From the NCBI GenBank assembly GCA_016716905.1, contig JADJUS010000004.1, forward strand, positions 868,001 to 932,000: DNA of 64,000 nucleotides, written 5' to 3'. Numbering within the stretch: position 1 is the stretch's first letter; each line of letters starts with the position of its first letter. This DNA is from Acidobacteriota bacterium. Lineage in GTDB: Bacteria; Acidobacteriota; Vicinamibacteria; Vicinamibacterales; SCN-69-37. Positions 7,448 through 15,677 of this stretch are shown here, one piece after another. A program made the translations under genes and the position numbers. The notes beneath the pieces were generated by a model. The model worked only from the letters and a program-made list of their open reading frames with translations, did no database searches and had not been told where the DNA came from.

Positions 7448-9528
7448 TGCACCTTCGCGCTTCGCGATCCGGCGGGCGAGCGCTTGTCTTGTTGCTGGCG
7501 GCCGGCGTGGCCGCTGCCGGGTGCACGCAGGCCCTGAAGTTCATGAAAGACGATTCGGCAGAGGTCCTGTCGAAGCAGACGGTCCTGGCGGCGAACCCCG
7601 CGGAGCGTGGGCCGTTCACCGTCAAGACGCTCTTCTACGGTTCCGGCACCGACAAACAGCGCGCGGAGTTCCGCACGGGTGTCGCAATTAAAACCAAAGC
7701 CGTGGACGTCACGCCGTTTGCCACCGTGACGGGTGACGCCGCGAAGCAGCGGTTGAAGTTCTTCGGCTTCGACCTGAAGAAGGCTCCCCTCAACGGCCGT
7801 GTCTGGTATCCGGATGGGCCCGGGCCTTTTCCCCTGGTGCTCATCGTTCATGGCAATCACAGCTACCAGGAGTTTTCGGATCCTGGGTATGGATACCTCG
7901 GTGAGTTGCTGGCGTCGCGCGGATTCATCATGGTGTCGGTGGATGAAAACTTCATCAACGGCCTGAGCGCGGAGAACGACGGTCGCGCGTGGCTGCTGCT
8001 GAAACATCTGGAAGTGTGGAAGACATTTAACGAGACGGCCGACGGGCCGTTCTTCGGGCGAGTCGATATGAGCCGGATCGCCCTCATGGGGCATTCGCGC
8101 GGCGGGGAAGCGGCGGCCACGGCCGCTGCCTTCAACCGGCTGAAGTACTACCCGGATGACTTCAAGCAGGAGTTCAAGTTCAACTTCGACATCAAGGCGG
8201 TGGTGGCCATTGCTCCAGTGGACGGGCAGTACAAACCGTCCAGCGTGTTCACGCCGCTCGAAAACGTCAACTACCTGATCATCCACGGCTCCCACGACGG
8301 TGACGTGTCCACGGCCGTCGGCGCGCGGCAGTATGAACGGCTGCAGTTCACGGACGGCCAACCGTGGTTCAAGTCGATGGTGTTCATGTATCGCGCCAAC
8401 CACGGGCAGTGGAACACCGTGTGGCAGAACAAGGACAACGGTCCGCGCAGCGGCCGGTCGCTGGATCTGCGGACGCTCATCGATGGCGAGGCCCAGCGTC
8501 AGATGGGCAAGGTGTTCATCTCGGGATTCCTCGAGGCGACACTCCATCAGAAGCGCGACTACGTGCCGATGTTCCGCGACCATCGCACGGTTGGCTCGTG
8601 GCTGCCGAAGACTCTGTACACAACGAAGTTCCAGGAAAACGGTTTCAAGACCCTCGCGTCGTTCGACAAGGACGTGGACCTCACCACTGGGTCCGTGCCC
8701 GGTGTGGTGCTCGCGGGCGAGGGGCTATCGGCGTGGAAGGAAGAAGCGGTGCCGTTCAGAGGGCGCGGCGGCGACAACCAGAACCACAACGCCGTCACAC
8801 TCGGATGGAACAACTACTTCCCGGCGGACGACAAGGCCAAGGACGCCCACGCCATCGAGTACGCGAAGTTGTCTGTCGAGGCGCGCAGGCTGAAGAAGCC
8901 GGTACCGCCGTGGTCCGATGCGAAGGGCGCGCCCGCGCCGCCCGCGTCGTTCACGGTGTCTGTGCCCGATAACGTGCGTAGTTCGTGGGGCGTGAGCGAT
9001 CAGAGCGCGGTGTACATCTCCCTGGCCGCGACCAACACCAAGCCCGGGCCGCGCGCGCTGCCGAAAGACCCGAACAAGAAGGAAGAGCCGGAAGAGAAGA
9101 CCGGCGAGAAGCCCGCGGTCAAGAAGCCTGCGGTGAAGCCGCCCCCCAGGCCCAAAGAACCGAAGCGGCCCACGCCGGAACCGGATCAGACGCCGGTCGA
9201 TCTGACGGTTGAACTCGTGGACACGGCCGGCCACGTCGTACGGTTGCCGCTCAGCCAGTTTGGGATCGCGCGGAAGCCCCTGGACACTCGCCTCTATCGC
9301 CGGGCGGGACGCGACGCGCAGCGCTTCAGCACAATCTTCGAATTGATCCCGCAGACGTTTGTGATGCCGATCGCGGAATTCGCCCGAACATCACCCGAGT
9401 TCGACCCGCGGCAGATTGCCACCATTCGGCTCCTGTTCGACAAGACCGAAGCTGGGACGATCGTGCTGGAGCATGTGGGCCTGTCAACCCCGACCGATGC
9501 CGCGTTCCTCGCAGCGCCTGTGCGTTAA
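7438..9528 (+). CDS. Lipoprotein alpha/beta hydrolase
   Basis: 696 residues. An N-terminal lipobox ends at Cys29 (VAAAGC), so the protein is lipid-anchored. The alpha/beta hydrolase core shows LIVHGNHS (oxyanion loop region), the nucleophile elbow GHSRGG with Ser220, a probable acid in APVDGQ and a His in ANHGQW. A Lys/Pro/Glu-rich linker (about 540-585) leads to a C-terminal beta-rich domain. The substrate is not recognisable; polyester or dienelactone-type hydrolases share this fold. It overlaps the barrel gene upstream and may act at the outer membrane with it. Confidence 0.8.
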   Translation: MAMMHLRASRSGGRALVLLLAAGVAAAGCTQALKFMKDDSAEVLSKQTVLAANPAERGPFTVKTLFYGSGTDKQRAEFRTGVAIKTKAVDVTPFATVTGDAAKQRLKFFGFDLKKAPLNGRVWYPDGPGPFPLVLIVHGNHSYQEFSDPGYGYLGELLASRGFIMVSVDENFINGLSAENDGRAWLLLKHLEVWKTFNETADGPFFGRVDMSRIALMGHSRGGEAAATAAAFNRLKYYPDDFKQEFKFNFDIKAVVAIAPVDGQYKPSSVFTPLENVNYLIIHGSHDGDVSTAVGARQYERLQFTDGQPWFKSMVFMYRANHGQWNTVWQNKDNGPRSGRSLDLRTLIDGEAQRQMGKVFISGFLEATLHQKRDYVPMFRDHRTVGSWLPKTLYTTKFQENGFKTLASFDKDVDLTTGSVPGVVLAGEGLSAWKEEAVPFRGRGGDNQNHNAVTLGWNNYFPADDKAKDAHAIEYAKLSVEARRLKKPVPPWSDAKGAPAPPASFTVSVPDNVRSSWGVSDQSAVYISLAATNTKPGPRALPKDPNKKEEPEEKTGEKPAVKKPAVKPPPRPKEPKRPTPEPDQTPVDLTVELVDTAGHVVRLPLSQFGIARKPLDTRLYRRAGRDAQRFSTIFELIPQTFVMPIAEFARTSPEFDPRQIATIRLLFDKTEAGTIVLEHVGLSTPTDAAFLAAPVR

Positions 9529-9627
9529 GGCGTCGCCGATTGCCTCATTGGCCCATTGGTTGAGCTCTTGCCCCTCGTCGCCAACTGCGCATAAACTCCC
9601 AGCCGTTACCCCTGAGAGGAGCGCATT

Positions 9628-9807
9628 GTGAGCGACGAAACCGGGAAGCCGAGTGAAGACGTTGAGGTCAAGACGGGCGAATTGGCGGACGACCAGCTTG
9701 AAACCGTGGCTGGAGGCGCGTTGAGGGACACGCAGGTCACAAGCGGCGTACAGAAGAAGAGCTTCCGGCCTTCTCCCGACGGCGACGGAACGACCCAACA
9801 CTTCTAG
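9628..9807 (+). CDS. Double-glycine leader peptide, RiPP/bacteriocin-like precursor
   Basis: A 59-residue ORF starting with GTG. GAGAGGAG at 9614-9621 lies 6 bases upstream, an excellent Shine-Dalgarno. The peptide contains GELADDQLETVAGGA: an acidic amphipathic stretch ending in Gly29-Gly30, like leaders cut by C39-peptidase ABC exporters (LSDEELExVxGG type). The predicted core is 29 residues, rich in Thr, Ser and Gln, without cysteine, and ends in His-Phe. No exporter or modifying enzyme is adjacent, so it would be an orphan precursor. Being a short ORF, it could also be a stand-alone regulatory peptide; similarity rests on the motif only. Confidence 0.6.
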   Translation: MSDETGKPSEDVEVKTGELADDQLETVAGGALRDTQVTSGVQKKSFRPSPDGDGTTQHF

Positions 9808-9861
9808 CGCCCGCAGTGGCTGTTGGCGCCGCTAAAGCGACGCCCTACACCGTTGCCGTCC

Positions 9862-9919
9862 TCGGAGGCCGGGTCTTCAGACCCGGCGTGTATGCCGGAC
9901 CTGAAGGTCCGGCCTCCGA
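9862..9919. repeat. Double-hairpin repeat, family 2 (REPIN-like)
   Basis: Two 26-base arms (9862-9887 and 9894-9919) are inverted relative to each other around GTGTAT. Each arm also folds alone: CCGGGTCT/AGACCCGG on the left, CCGGACCT/AGGTCCGG on the right, both 8-bp stems. The four differences between the arms are compensatory within each stem. It lies between the small peptide gene and the S9 peptidase promoter. Such paired REP hairpins are typical of REPINs. Confidence 0.85.
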
Positions 9920-9930
9920 AGACCTCAGGG

Positions 9931-9959
9931 TAGAATCCTCCCACCCATTCCCTGGAGGA
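9931..9959 (+). promoter_or_regulatory. -10 box and Shine-Dalgarno of S9 peptidase gene
   Basis: TAGAAT at 9931-9936 resembles a -10 box, just after the family 2 hairpin; no convincing -35 is seen. GGAGGA at 9954-9959 lies 5 bases before the ATG at 9965 and fixes that start. Confidence 0.5.
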
Positions 9960-9964
9960 TTGTC

Positions 9965-12151
9965 ATGATGTCACTTCGCACCGCCGCCCTGTCGCTCTGT
10001 GTCGTGCTCGCTGCCGGTGTGGCCTCCCAGGCGCAATCTTCCGCTGTCCGCCCGCGGCTGATGAACGTGCGCGACACCCAGAACTTCGTGAGCGTCGGCG
10101 GCACGGCCATTTCGCCCGACGACCAATGGGTGCTCTACACCCGCACCGTGCGCGACTGGGATGATGCGCAGTGGCGGACGAAGACGCATCTGTGGCGCGT
10201 GAAGATCGACGGCACCGGCGCACGCCAACTGACGTTCGGCGACGCGAACACCACGGCGCCCGTGTGGTTCCCGGCTGGAGACAAGATCGCGTTCCTCTCG
10301 TCGCGCGGCGCGGCGCCGGCCACCGCAGACAGCGACGGCGGCGGCAGCCAGGTGTTCTTCATGCACATCGATGGCGGGGAAGCGTGGGCCGCCACCAAAC
10401 ATCCCGGCGGCGTCGCCTCGTTCTCCATTTCCCCCGACGGTAAGACGCTGCTGCTCACCGCGCAGGATCCCCTCTCTGCCGAAGACCGTCGCCGGCGTCG
10501 CGATCGAGACGATGCGGTGGTGGTGGATGAGACGTTCCGCTGGTCGCACCTGTGGACGTTTGATATCGCCAGCGGCACCGAGAAGCGGCTGACCGAGGGG
10601 CAGTTCGTGGTGAGCGATCCGCAGTGGTCACCCGACTCGAAGAAGGTGGCATACGTCACGCGTCCCAACACGAAGGTGGACGATGCGGCGTGGTCGGATG
10701 TGTGGATGGTGGAGTTGGGTGGCGTGCCGCGCAAGTTCTTCGAGAATGCCGGACCCGATACCAGTCCGCGGTGGTCGCCCGACGGTTCCATTCTGGCGGT
10801 GGCCTCGAAGCCACAGTCGGGAAATACGCAGTGGTACGACAAGCTGCACTTGTTTCCAGTGGCCGGTGGCGCGCCGAAAGTGCTGCTGAAAGATTTCGAC
10901 CTCGATTTTGGTGCGCCGATCTGGTCGCGGGACGGGAAGCTCATTTTTTGGTCCACAGGGAAGGGGACGCGGTCTGAACTCTTCGGCGTGGATGTGGCCA
11001 CCGGGGAGCTTTCCACCACGCGCGCGCCCATGGCCGGCGTGAGCGGCGCATTCGAACTCTCGCACGACAACAACACCTGGGTCTTCTCTCACAGCGCCGG
11101 CACGTCGTCTGGCGATTTGTGGGCCGTGCGACGGCAGGGCGCCGGGTACAGCGCGCCGGTGCGGCTGACGAATGCCAATCCGTGGATTGCGAGTGAGCAG
11201 GTCCAGCTCGGGCAGGTCGAGACGATCAAATGGACCAACTCCGACGGTGGCGCTATCGAAGGCGTGCTCACTCGACCTGTGGGATATCAGGCCGGCACGC
11301 GGTATCCCCTGATCGTGAATCCGCACGGTGGGCCGAGTTCGGCGTCGACTGAAGGGTTCAGTTCGTTCAACCAGGTGCTGGCCGCGAATGGCTTCCTCGT
11401 GCTGCAGGTGAACTTCCGCGGCAGCACGGGCTACGGCCAGAAACACGTGAACGCCAACCAGAACACCTGGGGCATGGGCGACTACGACGACATCATGAAG
11501 GGCGTGGACTACGTCATCGCGCAGGGCTGGGCTGATTCCAATCGCATGGTGGCGTATGGCTGGAGCTACGGCGGCTACATGACGTTCTGGATGTCCACGC
11601 AGACAGACCGCTTCAAGCTCATCTCTCCTGGCGCCGGCCTGACCAATCTCTATTCGATGTATTCGACGACGGATATTCCGGCGTATCTCGGGTGGTTCTT
11701 TGGCACGCCGTGGGACAACCAGGGGCTCTACGACAAGCTGTCGCCCATCCGGCATGTGAAGAACGTGAAGTCGAAGATGCTCATCATGCATGGCGCGTCT
11801 GACGAGCGCGTGCCGCCGACGCAGGCCGACGAGTTCTACAAGGCGTTGAAGGACCTGGGCAAGGATGTCACGTACGTGCGTTATCCGCGTCAGGGCCATG
11901 GCATCACGGAGACACGGCTGGCCATCGATCGCAACCGCCGGTACGTGTGCGCGTTCACGGCCGCGGTCGGACTGACGTCTGCCACGGAAAGTTGCAAGGA
12001 CGGCCTGCCCGTGGTGGACGCGCCGGCAACGAAGCCGACTGGCGCTGGCGGTGGTGTCGTTGACGTGGACCTGCCGTGGAGCGGCGCGGCCAATGCCTCT
12101 GACGGCCGGCTCATCGACCGCGGCGTGTTCGAGGTGATTCGCCGCCGATGA
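9965..12151 (+). CDS. Secreted S9 prolyl-oligopeptidase-family peptidase
   Basis: 728 residues with a signal peptide (cleavage near SQA-QS, about residue 24). An N-terminal beta-propeller carries PD40-type repeats (ISPDDQW, WSPDSKK, WSPDGS). The C-terminal alpha/beta hydrolase holds the triad Ser534 (GWSYGG), Asp613 (GASDERVPP) and His645 (RQGHG), as in acylaminoacyl peptidases. It should cleave short peptides in the periplasm. The C-terminus continues about 75 residues past the His, ending in a Gly/Val/Asp-rich tail. Its stop overlaps the start of a small membrane-protein ORF. Confidence 0.92.
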   Translation: MMSLRTAALSLCVVLAAGVASQAQSSAVRPRLMNVRDTQNFVSVGGTAISPDDQWVLYTRTVRDWDDAQWRTKTHLWRVKIDGTGARQLTFGDANTTAPVWFPAGDKIAFLSSRGAAPATADSDGGGSQVFFMHIDGGEAWAATKHPGGVASFSISPDGKTLLLTAQDPLSAEDRRRRRDRDDAVVVDETFRWSHLWTFDIASGTEKRLTEGQFVVSDPQWSPDSKKVAYVTRPNTKVDDAAWSDVWMVELGGVPRKFFENAGPDTSPRWSPDGSILAVASKPQSGNTQWYDKLHLFPVAGGAPKVLLKDFDLDFGAPIWSRDGKLIFWSTGKGTRSELFGVDVATGELSTTRAPMAGVSGAFELSHDNNTWVFSHSAGTSSGDLWAVRRQGAGYSAPVRLTNANPWIASEQVQLGQVETIKWTNSDGGAIEGVLTRPVGYQAGTRYPLIVNPHGGPSSASTEGFSSFNQVLAANGFLVLQVNFRGSTGYGQKHVNANQNTWGMGDYDDIMKGVDYVIAQGWADSNRMVAYGWSYGGYMTFWMSTQTDRFKLISPGAGLTNLYSMYSTTDIPAYLGWFFGTPWDNQGLYDKLSPIRHVKNVKSKMLIMHGASDERVPPTQADEFYKALKDLGKDVTYVRYPRQGHGITETRLAIDRNRRYVCAFTAAVGLTSATESCKDGLPVVDAPATKPTGAGGGVVDVDLPWSGAANASDGRLIDRGVFEVIRRR

Positions 12152-12366
12152 CGGCACTCCTCGGGTGGGTGCCGGTGCTGACGTCCTTCGTGCTGGGCAT
12201 CTTGTATCTTCACGATGGTGAAGGTGTGTCAATCACGAAGGCTGTCGGCGTGGCCATCTTTCTGATGGCCGTCTACCTTCAGTTCTTTTCTCCGTATATG
12301 ACAGCCGGGGTCCTGTTGCAGGTCGCGTTGGCATTCACATTGGAGATGTGGAGGCGGCTGCAGTGA
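12148..12366 (+). CDS. Small hydrophobic membrane protein, coupled
   Basis: 72 residues starting in an ATGA overlap with the S9 peptidase stop. Most of the sequence is hydrophobic, with two or three possible membrane helices (LLGWVPVLTSFVLGILYL, AVGVAIFLMAVYLQFF, GVLLQVALAFTLEMW). The family is not recognised. Translational coupling and clean hydrophobic periodicity argue that it is real. Confidence 0.5.
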   Translation: MTALLGWVPVLTSFVLGILYLHDGEGVSITKAVGVAIFLMAVYLQFFSPYMTAGVLLQVALAFTLEMWRRLQ

Positions 12367-12512
12367 CCCGCCGCGCCCCATGGTTGGAGGGCATGGCCGA
12401 CCTGGCGCCTGGTCGCTACAACATTCGCATTGAGGCTTTTCGGGAAGAGGCCATCGTTCAGGCACCGTACGTGTGGCCTTTGCATATCTTCCAGCCACTG
12501 GAAGATATCTGA
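12363..12512 (+). CDS. Short coupled ORF, unknown function
   Basis: 49 residues starting at a GTG that overlaps the previous stop (GTGA). It contains DLAPGRYNIRIEAF, like a strand of a carboxypeptidase-regulatory or similar beta-sandwich domain, and ends PLHIFQPLEDI. It may be a degraded remnant of a longer domain or a genuine micro-ORF; the sequence alone cannot decide. It ends 15 bases before the PadR-like gene. Confidence 0.3.
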   Translation: MTRRAPWLEGMADLAPGRYNIRIEAFREEAIVQAPYVWPLHIFQPLEDI

Positions 12513-12527
12513 TTTCGGAGCCCCGGA

Positions 12528-12854
12528 ATGCCCTCGCTCACCAACGTGGAAATCGCGGTGCTCATCGCGGTCGTTCGACTCGAACACGACGCCTACGGCG
12601 TCGCGATTCGTGACGACCTCGAGGGCTTCCTCGGGAAGCCCGTCTCCCTCGCCGCGGTCTATGCGGCCCTGACGCGGCTTGAGCGACGCATCCTGCTGCG
12701 AACACGCCGCTCAGCGCCTCTCGCCATACCGGGAGGGCGCTCGAAGCGCCTGTACGAACTCACCCCTTCCGGCCGCACGCTCCTGAGGCACGAACAAACC
12801 GAATCCACCCGCCTCTGGCAGGCGCTGCCGGCGAGTGCTCGCAGAGTATTCTGA
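12528..12854 (+). CDS. PadR-like transcriptional regulator
   Basis: 108 residues with the PadR winged-helix pattern: EIAVLIAVVRLEHDAYGVAI, LAAVYAALTRLERR, SKRLYELTPSGRTLL. It lacks much of the C-terminal dimerisation helix of longer PadR proteins. It is followed 6 bases later by the luciferase-like oxidoreductase, which may be in the same transcript. No ADOP permease is adjacent here. Confidence 0.78.
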   Translation: MPSLTNVEIAVLIAVVRLEHDAYGVAIRDDLEGFLGKPVSLAAVYAALTRLERRILLRTRRSAPLAIPGGRSKRLYELTPSGRTLLRHEQTESTRLWQALPASARRVF

Positions 12855-12860
12855 GACGTC

Positions 12861-13856
12861 ATGTCTTATGCCATCGAACTCGGTCTTGATACCTTCGGCG
12901 ACGTCACCGTTTCTCCTGACGGCTCGCTGATCTCACAGGCGCAAGCCCTGCGCCACGTCGTGGAGGAAGCCGTGCTGGCCGAATCGGTCGGCGTGGACTG
13001 CTTCGGCGTGGGTGAGCATCATCGCGCGGACTTCGCGATCTCAGCGCCGGAGGTGGTGCTGGCGGCGATCGCGGGGAAGACGACGAAGATGACGCTGGGA
13101 TCGGCGGTGACCGTGCTCAGCACCGACGATCCCGTGCGTGTGTTCCAGAGGTTCTCCACACTCAACGCGCTGTCCAACGGCCGCGCCGAAGTGATCCTCG
13201 GACGAGGATCGTTCACCGAGTCGTATTCGCTGTTTGGCTACGACCTCTCGCAGTACGAGGAACTGTTCGAAACCAAGTTGGCGCGCTTCGCCGGTTTGCT
13301 GAAGGGAGCCCAGGTCGTGTATCCACCGATCGAAGCGGGGACCCTGCGAACGTGGGTGGGTGTGGGCGGCAGCCCCGAATCCGTGGTCAGGGCCGCGCGT
13401 CACGGTTTGCCGCTGACGCTCGCCATCATTGGCGGCAGCGCACAGCGGTTCCGTCCGTTCGTGGATCTGTATCACCAGTCACTCGCGAAGTTTGGCAAGC
13501 CGACCCAACCCGTGGCCGTGCACTCACCGGGGCACATCGCCGCCACGGACGACCAGGCCAAAGAGGAGTTGTGGCCGCACTACCAGGCGATGATGACGCG
13601 TATCGGCGCCGAACGCGGATGGCCTCCGGTGGCACGCGCAAATTTTGAACGTGAAGCGGGACCGGACGGCGCCTTGTATGTCGGCTCGCCCGAGACCGTG
13701 GCCGCCAAAATCGCGCGCACGATCCAGGCACTGGGCCTGGCGCGCTTCGACATGAAATACAGCGCCGGCACGTTGCCGCACGCGCAGGCCATGTCGAGTA
13801 TCGAACTCTACGGCACCAAGGTGGCGCCGCTGGTGCGCGACCGCCTCGCGGGCTAG
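12861..13856 (+). CDS. LLM-class flavin-dependent oxidoreductase
   Basis: 331 residues with the bacterial-luciferase TIM-barrel signature: GVGEHHRADFAISAPEVVLA near residues 50-70, LGSAVTVLSTDDPVRVFQ, GRAEVILGRGSF, and the C-terminal SPETVAAKI with FDMKY. Members use reduced flavin to oxidise small organic substrates. Full length for the family. It is close behind a PadR-like gene. The substrate cannot be predicted. Confidence 0.88.
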   Translation: MSYAIELGLDTFGDVTVSPDGSLISQAQALRHVVEEAVLAESVGVDCFGVGEHHRADFAISAPEVVLAAIAGKTTKMTLGSAVTVLSTDDPVRVFQRFSTLNALSNGRAEVILGRGSFTESYSLFGYDLSQYEELFETKLARFAGLLKGAQVVYPPIEAGTLRTWVGVGGSPESVVRAARHGLPLTLAIIGGSAQRFRPFVDLYHQSLAKFGKPTQPVAVHSPGHIAATDDQAKEELWPHYQAMMTRIGAERGWPPVARANFEREAGPDGALYVGSPETVAAKIARTIQALGLARFDMKYSAGTLPHAQAMSSIELYGTKVAPLVRDRLAG

Positions 13857-13857
13857 G

Positions 13858-14850
13858 CTACTTCAGCGCGTCGGCGCAGTACTGGACACACTTCTTTGTC
13901 TCGGCCACCGGATCGGATCCTTCAGGGATCCGGTACTCAAGCTCGACCGTCGCCGGAAACTTCCACGCCCGCGCCTTCATCGTCTGCAGGATGTCCTTGA
14001 GCGGCGTGTCTCCGGTGCCCCAAGGCACGTTCTCACCGCCGTTGGCTTTGGACTTCCTGTCCTTGATGTGCACGCTCGAAATCCTGGCGTGGTGTTTCTC
14101 CAGGAATTCGATCGGCGTTCCGCCGATGTTGCCGGCCGCCACGTAGTGCCCCAGATCCACATTCGCCATGTTGCCGGGCGACAGGGCGAACGCCTGGTCG
14201 AAGGCCGTCATCGAGCCCTGCAGGTGCGTGTGATACGCCGCGTAGACCTTGCGCTTCATCGCGAAATCGCCGATGCGCTTGAGCTGCGCCTCATCGTTCG
14301 GCAATTCCAGCGTCGTGTGCGTGCAGCCGAGTGCTTCGGCCACGTTGAACACGTATTCGTACTCCTCGTCCGACATGTTCGGGCTCAGGATCTTCACGGC
14401 GTAGATCGAGACGCCCGCGTCGTTGTACATCTTGCGCAGCGCCTTGTACTTGTCCATGGATACGGAGGTGCGCCAGGCTTTTAGCGCTCCCTGCGCTGCC
14501 GCCTGAGCGGCGCGCTGTTCGGCCTGCTGTTCGGGCGTCAATTGGACGCCTCGTCCGCCGCGGCCACCCCCTCGCCCCGAGGCCGGTCGGCCCGCAAACG
14601 CCTCGGCCGGTCCATCCATCAACTCGATCGCGCTGATGCCTGAGTCAATCACGTAACGCAGCGTGGCCTCCGCGCTCTGGTCGGGCAGGCTCCGGAAGCT
14701 GTAGGTAATGGCCCCGATCTGGACGCCGCTGAACAGGGAGTTCGGCCGGCTCTGGCCGAACCATGCCCCTGCCACTGGTTCGCCGAGCAGCCCAACGGCC
14801 GGTGCCGCCGTCAGAGCCAACTTCGTGAATTCACGTCGTGTGTACGTCAT
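13858..14850 (-). CDS. Tat-exported sugar phosphate isomerase/epimerase-like protein
   Basis: 330 residues starting MTYTRREFTKLALTAAPAVG, a twin-arginine signal. The remainder matches the AP-endonuclease-2/xylose-isomerase-like TIM barrel: GAITYSFRSL, ISAIELMD, VYAAYHTHLQG, NMANVDLGHYVAAG, ISSVHIKDRK, and VELEYR near the C-terminus. A Gly/Arg insert (about residues 92-103) follows the first strands. A larger frame exists upstream, but the Tat start at 14850 is the sensible one. It ends two bases from the oxidoreductase on the other strand (convergent). Confidence 0.85.
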   Translation of the reverse strand: MTYTRREFTKLALTAAPAVGLLGEPVAGAWFGQSRPNSLFSGVQIGAITYSFRSLPDQSAEATLRYVIDSGISAIELMDGPAEAFAGRPASGRGGGRGGRGVQLTPEQQAEQRAAQAAAQGALKAWRTSVSMDKYKALRKMYNDAGVSIYAVKILSPNMSDEEYEYVFNVAEALGCTHTTLELPNDEAQLKRIGDFAMKRKVYAAYHTHLQGSMTAFDQAFALSPGNMANVDLGHYVAAGNIGGTPIEFLEKHHARISSVHIKDRKSKANGGENVPWGTGDTPLKDILQTMKARAWKFPATVELEYRIPEGSDPVAETKKCVQYCADALK

Positions 14851-14896
14851 AGCGGGCTGATTGTATCCCGCGCGGCCCTCTGCGGCGTCCGGTCGC

Positions 14897-15313
14897 TCAG
14901 GCCGACGCGTCGATGACCCGGACCATGCCCGACTGCCTGGCGTAGTCCAGAATGCGTCGGTCGCACGTAACCAGCGGCACTCCGTACTCGCGGGCCGTCG
15001 CCACCAGACACCGGTCAAACGGGTCGAGCAGGGCCGTCGCCGGAATCATCCCGGCGTCGACGGCGATGTCCCGCTCGATGTCAATCACTTTGAAGCCGGC
15101 GCGCTCGATCGAGTTCCGGATCCACCGGTCCGCGGGCTGGGAAAAATGCAGCCGACCTGCCGTGTGCAACGCCGCAATCTCAAAGACCGACGCGCTTGAG
15201 ACTGACGCCGCTCGAATGCCAGTGGCCTTACCGAGTTGCCGCCGTGTCCGCGGTCCGAGCTTCCGCGGCTCGTCATTCACCAGCCAGATCCAGACGTGCG
15301 TATCCAGCAGCAC
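14897..15313 (-). CDS. vapC: VapC-type PIN-domain toxin
   Basis: 138 residues with the PIN acidic residues in place: Asp4 (LLDTHVWIW), Glu45 (VFEIAAL), Asp97/Asp100 (LLDPFDRCLVATA) and Asp118 (TCDRRIL). PIN toxins are Mg-dependent ribonucleases cutting tRNA or rRNA. It starts 3 bases after the antitoxin stop, the normal type II toxin-antitoxin layout. All expected catalytic residues are present, so the toxin looks intact. Confidence 0.9.
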   Translation of the reverse strand: MLLDTHVWIWLVNDEPRKLGPRTRRQLGKATGIRAASVSSASVFEIAALHTAGRLHFSQPADRWIRNSIERAGFKVIDIERDIAVDAGMIPATALLDPFDRCLVATAREYGVPLVTCDRRILDYARQSGMVRVIDASA

Positions 15314-15316
15314 TCG

Positions 15317-15583
15317 TCACTCCTCGTCGTCTGGATTTTCGATGCTCCAGGTGGCCGGCACCGAATCAAAGGGCCGCTCGTACTTCAGCACCGTACCCTT
15401 CATGCTGCCGAGAGGAGATCCCTGTTGCGCGGCTTCCACCGGCACAAGTCTCGCGACGGGCGTGCCGTGACGCGTGACGATGTACTCGGCGCGCGATTCC
15501 TTGACGTGGTCGATGAGCTCCAGGCACCGTGCCTTGAAAGCGGCCGAGCCGACAGAGGAACGAACGGGTGGGGCCTTCGCCAT
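15317..15583 (-). CDS. Phd/YefM-type antitoxin
   Basis: 88 residues. The N-terminal part (AAFKARCLELIDHVKESRAEYIVTRHGTPVARLVPV) is the Phd/YefM DNA-binding fold; the C-terminal acidic tail (SIENPDDEE) would wrap the toxin. A longer frame starts at 15619, but the promoter ends just before 15583, so MAKAPPV is the start. It is upstream of, and co-transcribed with, the PIN toxin and probably represses the operon. Confidence 0.88.
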   Translation of the reverse strand: MAKAPPVRSSVGSAAFKARCLELIDHVKESRAEYIVTRHGTPVARLVPVEAAQQGSPLGSMKGTVLKYERPFDSVPATWSIENPDDEE

Positions 15584-15590
15584 GACCACA

Positions 15591-15619
15591 ATTTTATGGC
15601 CATCTATTGCAAGGTGCAA
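15591..15619 (-). promoter_or_regulatory. Promoter of vapBC, nearly leaderless
   Basis: On the minus strand TTGCAC (15614-15619), a 17-base spacer and TAAAAT (15591-15596) form a good sigma-70 promoter. Only 7 bases separate the -10 box from the antitoxin ATG, so the transcript should begin at or next to the start codon. Confidence 0.7.
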
Positions 15620-15640
15620 GGGTGGTTGATTCCGGTCAGG

Positions 15641-15676
15641 TTGACACGATCCCGGGTGATCGTTTACACCTGTAAA
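15641..15676 (+). promoter_or_regulatory. blaI promoter with BlaI/MecI operator
   Basis: TTGACA (15641-15646), 17 bases, then TTACAC (15664-15669). Overlapping the -10 is the palindrome TTTACACCTGTAAA (15663-15676), which contains TACA-N2-TGTA, the known BlaI/MecI operator core. The blaI GTG follows at 15678, so repression would block RNA polymerase directly and the message is probably leaderless. Confidence 0.85.
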
Positions 15677-15677
15677 G

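Noticed and set aside
10628..12232. 534-residue minus-strand ORF opposite the S9 peptidase
   Set aside because: No motif, and it covers the catalytic domain of a clear gene.
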